Assembly (NCBI GenBank): GCA_947478725.1
Contig: CANJWZ010000001.1
Location: 186,001 to 250,000, forward strand
Source: Comamonadaceae bacterium
GTDB lineage: Bacteria > Pseudomonadota > Gammaproteobacteria > Burkholderiales > Burkholderiaceae_C
Direction of reading: 5' to 3'
DNA: 64,000 nt
Below, piece after piece: positions 16,539 through 24,544 of this stretch. The notes under the pieces are model-generated. The model ran no database searches. It was not told where the DNA came from and saw only the letters and a program-made list of their open reading frames with translations. The position numbers and the translations under genes were made by a program. Each line of letters opens with the position of its first letter. Position 1 is the first letter of the stretch.

Positions 16539-17201
16539 TCATGCAGTTTTTGCGCCCAGGCGCCGCTTTGCAGGCGATACGGGCAAAGTCTGGCCCTGCT
16601 GATGAATCAGGTAGATGGCGATGATGCCCGAGAGGTAGCTGCTGACTTGCGGCGGGTTCCCGGGCCGGCTCATGGCCTGGTAACTGCCGACGATCGCCAG
16701 ATAAAACAGGGCCGCCAGTTCGGTCGATTTTTTCTTGTCGCCTGTCAGGCGCAAAAACTTTTGCTCAAACAGGTCCATGCGCGCCTGGTCGACCTCTGCC
16801 AGCATTTTGGCGACTCGGTCATCGCGCCGGCCCAGACCGCGCAAGGCCAGCTCAAAACGGATGTTCTCCAAATCAGCGCCGGCATGGGCCAGGGCGACCT
16901 CCAGCAGATGCTCCAGGTCAGCCTTGGGGTCGGCTGTAGTCTGGGCAACGGCGCCCAGCTGATCACCGAGTGCGATTTCGCGCTGCAGCCAGCGGGCCAG
17001 CAAAGCGGCAATCAGGTCGGCATGGTCGGCGAAGTGCCAGTAAAAGCTGCCGCGCGTCACGCCCAGCGTCTCGGCAATCATCAGCACCTTGGCCTTGTCA
17101 AAGCCACCCTCGACCACTGCATTAAAGGCAGCGTCGAGCCAGTCATCGCGGGTCAGGCGGGGGGCGTCAGCTCGCTTGCCTGATTTTTTCTTTGCTGTCA
17201 T
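16539..17201 (-). CDS. TetR/AcrR family transcriptional regulator, probable regulator of the cluster
   Basis: The 220-residue protein starts MTAKKKSGKRADAPRLTRDD. An N-terminal TetR helix-turn-helix spans about residues 16-65 (WLDAAFNAVVEGGFDKAKV, LGVTRGSFYWHFADHADLI), followed by a helical ligand and dimer domain. The open frame extends to 17378, but that N-terminus runs through the operators and has non-coding composition; the Met at 17201 precedes a normal TetR start. The gene is divergent from the 17340 operon and faces two copies of the 18-bp dyad also found at 9.9 and 14.5 kb. Repression relieved by a pathway intermediate is inferred. Confidence 0.9.
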   Translation of the reverse strand: MTAKKKSGKRADAPRLTRDDWLDAAFNAVVEGGFDKAKVLMIAETLGVTRGSFYWHFADHADLIAALLARWLQREIALGDQLGAVAQTTADPKADLEHLLEVALAHAGADLENIRFELALRGLGRRDDRVAKMLAEVDQARMDLFEQKFLRLTGDKKKSTELAALFYLAIVGSYQAMSRPGNPPQVSSYLSGIIAIYLIHQQGQTLPVSPAKRRLGAKTA

Positions 17202-17260
17202 GAAATTATTGTCTGTTGATTGAACAACCAGATGGGTGCCAATGGAAAATAAAAATCGAT

Positions 17261-17278
17261 CCGTACACTCATGTATTG
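17261..17278. promoter_or_regulatory. TetR-type operator, site D
   Basis: CCGTACACTCATGTATTG matches site B at 13 of 18 positions and keeps the TACA-N4-TGTA core. It lies in the tetR/17340 divergent region. Confidence 0.55.
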
Positions 17279-17299
17279 TTATGATACATTCGGATTTTT

Positions 17300-17317
17300 C
17301 AAAACAGCAGTGTATTG
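17300..17317. promoter_or_regulatory. TetR-type operator, site E
   Basis: CAAAACAGCAGTGTATTG matches site B at 15 of 18 positions; the left half is AACA instead of TACA and the right half is perfect. It lies 22-40 bases before the 17340 start, so binding should block that promoter or early elongation. Confidence 0.55.
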
Positions 17318-17339
17318 ATGGCACAAAAATAAAAGTGTG

Positions 17340-18644
17340 ATGTCGCTTAAAAGTCTGCTCATGCCTGCCGTCAGCCAATGGTTCCTCTCACGGGACCGAT
17401 TGATGAAGCAGCGTGCGCGCGCCGAACGGGCGCGGGTGAACCGGGGCGAAGCGCACCAGGTCCACTACTTTCACCAGGTTGACGACCCCTACAGCGCGCT
17501 GGCCGCAGCCTGCCTGCCACGCTTGCTGGAACGCTATGACATCGCCATCACCGCGCATGTGGTCGGCCCGCCACCCGACAGCGCAGCGGCTGAGCGTGAC
17601 AAGCTGATCGCCTACAGCCGCAAGGACGCGCAGCTGCTGGCCAGTCGCTGGGGCATGACGTTTGAAGACCACGGCGCGCAACCCGCGCCGGATGATGTGA
17701 GCCTGGCCACGCGCCTGCTGGTCGCCAGCATCCAGAACGGGCGCTTCGTTGAAGTGGCGGGGCAAATCTCGTCAGACCTTTGGCACCACCCGGCCGCATT
17801 GGCTGAGGGCGGCGCAGCCGTTGAGCTGGCCGATGCGGATCGGCATGTGACCGAGTCCAACACACTGCGCCAGCACTTGGGCCACTACCTGGGTGCAACT
17901 TTTTTTTATGGCGGTGAATGGTATTGGGGCATTGACCGACTGCACCACCTGGAGCTCAGGCTGAAAGCGCTGGGCGCTCAACACGCTGGTGCGCTCGATG
18001 TGATGTTTCCGCCGAGCACGGACTTGCAAGATTCAGTGCCGATCAATCGTCCACCGGCCATCGATTTTTATGTCTCGCTGCGTAGCCCCTACTCTGCCAT
18101 CGCCGCGCCAAGGGTGTTCGAGCTAGGCCGGCGCACTGGGGCAAAAGTGCGGCTGCGCTTTGTGCTGCCGATGGTCATGCGCGGCCTGCCGGTGCCGCGC
18201 AACAAACGCCTGTACATCAGCCAGGACGCAGCGCGCGAAGCCTGGGTGCGCCGCGTTGACTTTGGCCGATTGAATGACCCGATCGGTAAGCCCACAGCGC
18301 GTGGCCTGGCCCTGATACCTTTTGCCGAGCGTCATGGCAAGGGCGAAAGCTTCCTGCTGTCATTCATGCGTGGGGTCTGGGCCGAAGGCATCAATGCGGG
18401 CAGCGACAGCGGCTTGCGCAACATCGTTGAGCGCGCCGACCTTGACTGGAGCCAGGCCCGCCTGGCCTTGAAAGACCAGGGCTGGCGCAAGACAGCGGAG
18501 CAAAACCGTCAAGACCTGTTCAGCCTGGGTTTATGGGGCGTGCCCTCGTTTCACGTCGGCGACGTGGCAGTCTGGGGCCAGGATCGTTTGTGGGCCGTGG
18601 AAGACGAATTATTAAAAGGAAGTCAAGCATGTTCTTTGTCCTGA
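17340..18644 (+). CDS. Double DsbA-fold (2-hydroxychromene-2-carboxylate isomerase-like) protein
   Basis: The 434-residue protein appears to hold two copies of the DsbA/HCCA-isomerase (GST kappa) fold. Domain 1 (about 40-235) begins YFHQVDDPYSALAA and domain 2 (about 240-425) begins DFYVSLRSPYSAIAA. In HCCA isomerase the Ser of the S-P-Y-S element is catalytic with glutathione; domain 2 keeps it, while domain 1 has Asp in its place. No CxxC is present, so it is not a disulfide oxidoreductase. ATG at 17340 is chosen; a GTG at 17337 is adjacent. It is the first gene of the plus-strand operon, and the next gene overlaps by 16 bases. Confidence 0.78.
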   Translation: MSLKSLLMPAVSQWFLSRDRLMKQRARAERARVNRGEAHQVHYFHQVDDPYSALAAACLPRLLERYDIAITAHVVGPPPDSAAAERDKLIAYSRKDAQLLASRWGMTFEDHGAQPAPDDVSLATRLLVASIQNGRFVEVAGQISSDLWHHPAALAEGGAAVELADADRHVTESNTLRQHLGHYLGATFFYGGEWYWGIDRLHHLELRLKALGAQHAGALDVMFPPSTDLQDSVPINRPPAIDFYVSLRSPYSAIAAPRVFELGRRTGAKVRLRFVLPMVMRGLPVPRNKRLYISQDAAREAWVRRVDFGRLNDPIGKPTARGLALIPFAERHGKGESFLLSFMRGVWAEGINAGSDSGLRNIVERADLDWSQARLALKDQGWRKTAEQNRQDLFSLGLWGVPSFHVGDVAVWGQDRLWAVEDELLKGSQACSLS

Positions 18645-18889
18645 AAGCCGTGTGCCTGGGTATTTATGCGCTCGCCATGGCAGGTTTGGCAGGCCTGCTG
18701 CCCAGTGGTCTTGCGGGCAGCATGCAGACGATTGCGCTGGTGATGTTGGCGGTCCATGTTGTCGAGCTGGCGGTCATGTTCAAGCATGTCAAGCGCTACC
18801 CCGGCCCGCTCGCCATCAGCATTGTGCTGGCCATGCTGTTTGGCCTGTTGCACTGGAAGCCGCTGGCTGACGCCGCCAAGAAAGGCTAG
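18629..18889 (+). CDS. Small integral membrane protein, DUF1145-like
   Basis: An 86-residue protein with three predicted membrane segments (about 4-24, 33-50 and 60-76). A short cytoplasmic loop, MFKHVKRYPGP, gives the pattern I associate with DUF1145/YhhL proteins. Function is unknown. The ATG at 18629 is preceded by AAAGGAAG, a good ribosome site, and overlaps the end of the preceding gene. Sulfatase 3 begins 4 bases after its stop. Position in the operon suggests a membrane accessory role, but nothing in the sequence proves it. Confidence 0.7.
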   Translation: MFFVLKAVCLGIYALAMAGLAGLLPSGLAGSMQTIALVMLAVHVVELAVMFKHVKRYPGPLAISIVLAMLFGLLHWKPLADAAKKG

Positions 18890-18893
18890 CGCC

Positions 18894-20693
18894 ATGCGCC
18901 GCCGGATAGACACACAGTTGCTGATCATGGCGTTGGCCTTTTGCGGGTTTTCCTTCGCTGGCAGCGCCCTTGCTGACGAAAAAAAGCGGCCCAACATCGT
19001 CGTGCTGCTGGCAGACGACTGGGGCTTTAGCGATGTGGGTGCGTTTGGCGGCGAAATTGCCACGCCCCACCTGGATGACCTGGCACGGCGCGGGATGCGG
19101 TTTTCAAATTTTCACGTGAGCGCGTCGTGCTCGCCGACCCGCGCCATGCTGCTGACCGGGGTCGACAACCACCGCAATGGCGTGGGCAATATGCGGGAGA
19201 CGATTCCCCGGTCGCATGTGGGCAAGCCCGGCTACCTGAGCGTGCTGGACACCAATGTCGTCACCATTGCCAGCCTGCTCAAAGACAGCGGTTACCGCAC
19301 CTACGTGGCTGGCAAGTGGCATGTCGGCAAGGAAGCGCACAACCTGCCGCCGGCGCGCGGCTTTGAGCGCTCCATCATTCAGGGGGACAGTGGCTCGGAC
19401 AACTGGGAAACCGGCAAGCGCTACCTGGACCTGGCCGACACGGTGAGTTGGTTTGAAGACGGCAAGACAGCCGTCATGCCGACGGATTACTACTCATCGA
19501 AGTTCTTTGTCGACAAGATGCTGGCGTACATCCAGTCCGGCGCGAAAGACAAGAAGCCTTTTTTTGCCTATGTTGCGTTTCAGGCCAATCACATTCCACT
19601 GCAGGCACCCAAAGAGTTTGTTGACAAATACAAAGGGAAATATGACAAGGGCTGGACGGCACTGCGCCAGGCGCGGCGCGACAAGGCCATCGAACTGGGG
19701 CTGATACCCAAAGACGCCCCCATGGTGACCATGAGCACCACCGCCAACTGGGACGCGCTGAGCGACAAGGACAAGCAATACCAGGCCAGACGAATGGAGG
19801 TCTACGCCGCCATGGCCGATGCGATGGACGCTCAGGTTGGCCGCTTGGTTGCTTACCTGAAGGATGTTGGCGAGTATGACAACACGGTGTTTGTCTTCAT
19901 GTCCGACAACGGTGCTGAAGCGTCTGACCCCTACGCCGTCCTTGCCGGTCGGCTTTGGTTGGACTGGAAGTACAACAAGTCCATCGAACAGCTGGGTGCC
20001 AAAGGGGCTTACAGCATCATTGGGCCAAGCTGGGCCAGCGCTGCGGCATCACCGCTGAGCACCTACAAGTTTTATTCAGGCGAAGGCGGTATCCGCGTGC
20101 CGCTGATCATCTCGGGCGCGGCCAACATGCAGCGCAACCAGATTTTCAGCGGTCTGGCGCACATCAACGACATCGCGCCTACCTTGCTGGAACTGGCGCA
20201 GGTGGCCCGGCCGAACGGGAATTACAAAGGCCAAGCCGTCGAGCCCATGACAGGCAGCAGCCTGCTGCCGGTGCTCAAAGGACAAGCGCAGCAGGTCCAC
20301 GCCGCAGATAAGGCCATTGGCTATGAACTGTCAGGCAACCAGGCCGTCTTCAAGGGCGATCTCAAGCTGATTAAGAATATTCCTCCCGTCGGTGATGGGC
20401 TATGGCATCTTTACGATATTCGCAACGATCCGGGCGAGACCAAGGACCTACAAAGCCAAATGCCCGACATCTTCGCAGCGATGCAGGCCGACTACGCGGC
20501 TTACGCCAAAGCCAATGGCGTGCTGCCTATGCCTGAGAACTATGACCCGATACAGCAAGTACTGATCAACGCCCTCGTTAACGTTTACCTGCCACGCTTT
20601 GAACGCATCGGGCTGCCCATTCTGGCTGCTGGGCTTTTACTCGTGGCCGCTTTTGTGCTGGTACGCCGACGTCGCCGGATGCAGGCCCCGTGA
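18894..20693 (+). CDS. Sulfatase 3 (arylsulfatase), exported, canonical C-S-P-T-R, C-terminal membrane tail
   Basis: A 599-residue type I sulfatase. The true start is the ATG at 18894, after which a cleavable signal peptide is seen (MRRRIDTQLLIMALAF to about ALA27). RPNIVVLLADDWGFSD (32-47) gives Asp41 and Asp42, and Cys79-S-P-T-R-AMLLTG is the canonical formylglycine motif. Further motifs are VAGKWHVGK and FMSDNGAEASD. It is only distantly related to sulfatases 1 and 2 and has an insert typical of larger arylsulfatases. A C-terminal hydrophobic helix followed by RRRRR (about 573-596) predicts anchoring with the catalytic domain in the periplasm. The next gene overlaps by four bases. Confidence 0.92.
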   Translation: MRRRIDTQLLIMALAFCGFSFAGSALADEKKRPNIVVLLADDWGFSDVGAFGGEIATPHLDDLARRGMRFSNFHVSASCSPTRAMLLTGVDNHRNGVGNMRETIPRSHVGKPGYLSVLDTNVVTIASLLKDSGYRTYVAGKWHVGKEAHNLPPARGFERSIIQGDSGSDNWETGKRYLDLADTVSWFEDGKTAVMPTDYYSSKFFVDKMLAYIQSGAKDKKPFFAYVAFQANHIPLQAPKEFVDKYKGKYDKGWTALRQARRDKAIELGLIPKDAPMVTMSTTANWDALSDKDKQYQARRMEVYAAMADAMDAQVGRLVAYLKDVGEYDNTVFVFMSDNGAEASDPYAVLAGRLWLDWKYNKSIEQLGAKGAYSIIGPSWASAAASPLSTYKFYSGEGGIRVPLIISGAANMQRNQIFSGLAHINDIAPTLLELAQVARPNGNYKGQAVEPMTGSSLLPVLKGQAQQVHAADKAIGYELSGNQAVFKGDLKLIKNIPPVGDGLWHLYDIRNDPGETKDLQSQMPDIFAAMQADYAAYAKANGVLPMPENYDPIQQVLINALVNVYLPRFERIGLPILAAGLLLVAAFVLVRRRRRMQAP

Positions 20694-21946
20694 ACGCAGC
20701 CGGTTACCTGGCAAGCCCCTGGCCCTGTGAAGACGGCGGCCCAGCGCGGCTGCAGACGCCACGCAGTGGTGCCGGACTGGCCCTGCGCGCCGGACAGGCG
20801 CTGGCCTGCGTCACCCGCAACACCTTGATGTCCACCATGACCGTGCTGGGCGCGCCAGGCGAGGTCTACCTGCTGACGCATTCGGTGATACGGGCCAAGC
20901 TGGGTCTGCCGACCACGGCGCGCGTGGAGCGGATTGATCCGCACAGCCTGAAGACTGTTTGCCGTTCACCGCGTCTGGCTGGTGGCCCGATGTGGCCGGG
21001 CGGCATGGCGATTCACCGCAACGGTGATATTTACGTGGTGTATGGCCGTTACGCGCATCGCCTGAACCGGGCCTGCGAGCCCCTGGCGTCGCTACAACTG
21101 CCGGTCAATCAGCCCTACAACTCTTTCGTCATCCTGGACAACGGCCTGATCATTACCAAGAATCTGTCGGATTCGACCAATGCTTTGCTGACGGTTATTG
21201 ACGCCGAGTCCATGACACTGGCCTGCCCCGACACCGAATGCGACCAGCCCTCGATTGCGCGCCTGAGCGCGACCGGAAACACGGTTTACGTGGTCGGCGT
21301 TCACGCCATTTTTCGCTACCACTGGGATGAGCCATCGCGTCGTTTGCTGCTCGACGCAAACTGGCGCTTCGACTACATCGCCGCCAGCCAGCAGAGCTAC
21401 GGATGGGACGTGGTGCTGGACGGTCAACATGCCTGGTTCATGGACAACGGTAAACACAGTTATGTCGTCAAGATGGTGGGCGCTGGCGTCAGTGCCACTG
21501 CGAACCGGCTGATACGCGTGTCCATGCAGGACGCCAGCGACCACCAGACGCTGCTGGTCAGCGGCCTGCCGGGCGGCAGTATCACGAACCCGCCGCTTTA
21601 TGACCTGAAACGTCATATCGTCATCGGCTACGACTCGGCCAATTGCCATCTACAGGCCTGGCGTTTTGACACCGACTCCTTAGCCCTGACACCGCTGTGG
21701 CACAAGCAACCCTTCGGCTGCGCCAGTCACATGATTCTTTACCCGGACACGGGCGAGCTGCTGATCAACGACTACCGCAGACATGGCGAAGAAGTCGTGG
21801 TGCTGAAGATTGAATCGGGCGACGAAATTGCTCGCGTTCGCAGCGGCGGCATTACCCAAGGCGTGGTGTTTCCATCCGTCGGCTGGGGTCGCGATTTTTA
21901 CTGGTCCTCCATGGGACGACTGGCCCGTATTTTTGTGCGCGAATAA
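20690..21946 (+). CDS. Propeller-like protein of unknown function
   Basis: The 418-residue protein has many short strand-like repeats of beta-propeller character, e.g. GDIYVVYGRYAHRLN, NTVYVVGVHAIFRYH, HAWFMDNGKHSYVVKM and GELLINDYRRHGEEVVVL. I recognise no enzyme motif and no signal peptide. It starts at a GTG overlapping the stop of sulfatase 3 (GTGA), so the two are translationally coupled. It could be a cytoplasmic lactonase-like (SMP-30/strictosidine-synthase-like) propeller acting on a BVMO lactone product, but no lactonase residues can be assigned, so this is only a suggestion. Confidence 0.6.
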   Translation: MNAAGYLASPWPCEDGGPARLQTPRSGAGLALRAGQALACVTRNTLMSTMTVLGAPGEVYLLTHSVIRAKLGLPTTARVERIDPHSLKTVCRSPRLAGGPMWPGGMAIHRNGDIYVVYGRYAHRLNRACEPLASLQLPVNQPYNSFVILDNGLIITKNLSDSTNALLTVIDAESMTLACPDTECDQPSIARLSATGNTVYVVGVHAIFRYHWDEPSRRLLLDANWRFDYIAASQQSYGWDVVLDGQHAWFMDNGKHSYVVKMVGAGVSATANRLIRVSMQDASDHQTLLVSGLPGGSITNPPLYDLKRHIVIGYDSANCHLQAWRFDTDSLALTPLWHKQPFGCASHMILYPDTGELLINDYRRHGEEVVVLKIESGDEIARVRSGGITQGVVFPSVGWGRDFYWSSMGRLARIFVRE

Positions 21947-21988
21947 CTCTTCATCACTCTGACTACACGAACGACCAGAAATGCCCGT

Positions 21989-23458
21989 ATGACCATTGAA
22001 CACTTTGACGTCCTGATCGTTGGCGCAGGCCTGTCCGGCATAGGCGCAGCCGCGCAGATTAAAAAGAATTGCCCCGAGCGCAGCTTTGCGATTGTCGAAG
22101 GGCGCCAGACGCTAGGCGGCACCTGGGACCTGTTTCGCTATCCGGGCATACGCTCTGACTCGGACATGTACACGCTGGGCTATGCCTTCAAGCCCTGGAC
22201 AGAAGACAAATCGATTGCCGACGGTGCGACCATCCTCAAGTACATTGACGACACAGCGCGTGACTACGGCATTGCCCCGCACATCCACTATGGACACAGG
22301 GTAAAAAAGGCATCCTGGTCCACGCCAGATGCCCGCTGGACTCTTGAGATCGAAAAAGGCACCGACGGTTCACCACAAGAATGCGTGACGCTCAGCTGCA
22401 ATTTCTTGTATGTCTGCAGCGGCTACTACAACTACGAGCAGGGCTACACGCCGGCCTTCCCCGGCGCAGAGCTGTTTGCCGGTCGCATGGTGCATCCCCA
22501 ACAATGGAAAGCTGATATTGACTACACCAACAAGCAGGTGATCGTGATTGGCAGCGGTGCCACGGCCGTCACGTTGGTGCCGTCGATGGCAGAAAAGGCC
22601 GCGCACGTCACCATGCTGCAGCGATCACCGAGCTATGTGGTGGCGCGTCCCGCGAAAGACCGCATGGCCCAACGAATGAACCAGTATTTGCCAGCCCGCT
22701 TGGCCTATGGCATCACGCGCTGGAAAAACGTTTTGCTGGGCACGCTGTTTTTCAGGCTTTCCAAACGCCATCCCGAGTTCATCAAAAAAATGATCCTTGA
22801 AGGCGTCAAAAAGTTCGTTGGGCCCAACTGTGATGTGGAAAAACACTTCACACCCAGCTACAAGCCCTGGGATCAGCGCCTGTGCCTGGTGCCCAACGCC
22901 GACCTGTTCAAGGCCATACGCAAGGGCACGGCCTCGGTAGTCACAGACCATATCGAGAGCTTCACTGAACAAGGTATCAAGCTGCGCTCTGGTCAGGAGC
23001 TGAAGGCCGATGTGATCGTCACCGCCACCGGTCTGGATTTGCTCGCAATGGGCGGCATGATGCTGATGGTGGACAACCAGCCCATCGCGCTGAACAAGAC
23101 CATGAGCTACAAGGGCATGATGCTCAACGGCGTGCCCAACCTCGTTTACGTTACGGGTTATACCAATGCGTCATGGACCTTGAAGGCGGACCTGGTGGGC
23201 GACTATGCTTGCCGCCTGCTCAACACCATGTCCCGCAAGGGCTGGCGGCAATGCACACCGATCCTCAATGATCCGCGTGTGAAGGAAGAAAGCTGGATTG
23301 ATTTCACCTCCGGCTACATTCAGCGCTCGCTGCATAAGTTCCCGACCCAGGGCAATCGCAAACCCTGGCGGCTGCATCAAAACTATGCTCTGGACCTGTT
23401 CACACTGCGCTTTGGTGCTGTTGAAGACGGCACCCTGGTTTTTTCAAAAGGTGCTTGA
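21989..23458 (+). CDS. Flavin-containing Baeyer-Villiger-type monooxygenase (EthA/MymA/AlmA-like)
   Basis: A 489-residue class B flavoprotein monooxygenase. It has FAD Rossmann VGAGLSGIG (11-19), GGTWDLFRYPGIRSDSDMY (43-61), the BVMO fingerprint F163-A-G-R-M-V-H169-P-Q-Q-W173, and NADPH Rossmann GSGATA (188-193). From memory it closely resembles mycobacterial EthA and AlmA-type enzymes throughout, which act on ketones, sulfides or long-chain alkanes. In context it may insert oxygen into a ketone made by the SDR, but the direction is inferred. The residue after the fingerprint Trp is Lys rather than the usual Pro or Asp. The start follows the propeller gene by 42 bases. Confidence 0.93.
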   Translation: MTIEHFDVLIVGAGLSGIGAAAQIKKNCPERSFAIVEGRQTLGGTWDLFRYPGIRSDSDMYTLGYAFKPWTEDKSIADGATILKYIDDTARDYGIAPHIHYGHRVKKASWSTPDARWTLEIEKGTDGSPQECVTLSCNFLYVCSGYYNYEQGYTPAFPGAELFAGRMVHPQQWKADIDYTNKQVIVIGSGATAVTLVPSMAEKAAHVTMLQRSPSYVVARPAKDRMAQRMNQYLPARLAYGITRWKNVLLGTLFFRLSKRHPEFIKKMILEGVKKFVGPNCDVEKHFTPSYKPWDQRLCLVPNADLFKAIRKGTASVVTDHIESFTEQGIKLRSGQELKADVIVTATGLDLLAMGGMMLMVDNQPIALNKTMSYKGMMLNGVPNLVYVTGYTNASWTLKADLVGDYACRLLNTMSRKGWRQCTPILNDPRVKEESWIDFTSGYIQRSLHKFPTQGNRKPWRLHQNYALDLFTLRFGAVEDGTLVFSKGA

Positions 23459-23459
23459 C

Positions 23460-24542
23460 ATGAAAAAGTCCTCTCGTTCTTTTATCCTTTCTATCTTGGC
23501 GCTGGTGGTCATGGCGCTCGCTGCGGCCTTTGCATTTCGCGTGCCCATCAGCATGGCGATCGCTGGAAAAGTGGCCGCCTACCGCTTAGGTATTGACGCC
23601 ATGAACGACCTGCCGGATGGTTTGCACGTTGGCCTGTGCGGCGCAGGCTCGCCCTTCCCCGACGACAAGCGCAGTGGCCCCTGTACGCTGGTGGTGGCGG
23701 GCAAACAGCTGTTTGTGGTGGATACAGGCAGCGGCAGCGCGCGCAACATTGGCAAAATGGGTTTTCAGCATGGACGCATCAATGCCATCTTGCTGACGCA
23801 CTTTCATTCCGACCATATTGACGGTCTGGGTGAGTTGTTGTTGCAACGCTGGGGCTCGGCTGCCAATACCGCACCTGTCCCGGTGTACGGAGCGAGCGGT
23901 GTTGAAACCGTGCTGGCCGGCTTCATGCAAGCCTACAGCCAGGACCGGGACTATCGGGTGGCGCACCACGGCGATGCCACCGTGCCCGCCAGCGGCTTTG
24001 GCGGCAAGGCTGTGCCTTTCGTCCCAGGTGCCGATGGCAGGGTCGTGCTGCTGAAGGACGCGAACCTGGAAATCACCGCCTTCACGGTCGACCACGGCCC
24101 GGTACACCCAGCCGTCGGCTACCGGTTTGTCTACAAGGGCCGCAGCGTGGTCATCAGTGGTGACACCAAAAAATCAGCCGCGGTGCAGCGCGAAGCAGCC
24201 GGTGTGGACCTGCTCATACATGAAGCGCTGTCCGGGCCGCTCACAGCCCTGCTGAAAGACGGCGCTGCCAAAGCTGGGCGTGTGAACCTGGTCAAAATAT
24301 TTGCTGACATCCCGAACTACCACGCCTCACCCGAAGAAGCCGCTGAGACAGCGCGCGACGCAAAGGTGGGCTACTTGCTGCTCAACCACATCGCGCCGCC
24401 ACTGCCGCTGCCTGGCCTTGAGAAAGCGTTTCTGGGTGCGGCTTCTGACATTTACAGTGGCCCCATTCGCATCGGCGCTGACGGCGACTTTGTGAGCCTG
24501 CCTGCCGCGTCCACCGACATCAAAGTGAGCCGACGCTTTTGA
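23460..24542 (+). CDS. Metallo-beta-lactamase-fold hydrolase, membrane-anchored
   Basis: The 360-residue protein has an N-terminal membrane segment or signal (about 7-27). Its MBL domain carries GLCGAGSPFPDDKRSGPCTL (58-77), VVDTGSGSA and the metal motif His114-F-His116-S-Asp118-His119, with ISGDTKKS later and NHIAPP near the end. The N-terminal glycine/proline strand and the zinc motif are like RNase Z-type MBLs. The arylsulfatase of Pseudoalteromonas carrageenovora also belongs to that group, so a further sulfatase or a lactonase are both possible. The start codon is one base past the BVMO stop. Confidence 0.85.
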   Translation: MKKSSRSFILSILALVVMALAAAFAFRVPISMAIAGKVAAYRLGIDAMNDLPDGLHVGLCGAGSPFPDDKRSGPCTLVVAGKQLFVVDTGSGSARNIGKMGFQHGRINAILLTHFHSDHIDGLGELLLQRWGSAANTAPVPVYGASGVETVLAGFMQAYSQDRDYRVAHHGDATVPASGFGGKAVPFVPGADGRVVLLKDANLEITAFTVDHGPVHPAVGYRFVYKGRSVVISGDTKKSAAVQREAAGVDLLIHEALSGPLTALLKDGAAKAGRVNLVKIFADIPNYHASPEEAAETARDAKVGYLLLNHIAPPLPLPGLEKAFLGAASDIYSGPIRIGADGDFVSLPAASTDIKVSRRF

Positions 24543-24544
24543 CC

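Noticed and set aside
17202-17378. N-terminal extension of the TetR protein
   Set aside because: It would run through the operators, has Cys/Ile-rich non-TetR sequence and no ribosome site; Met at 17201 starts a normal family N-terminus.
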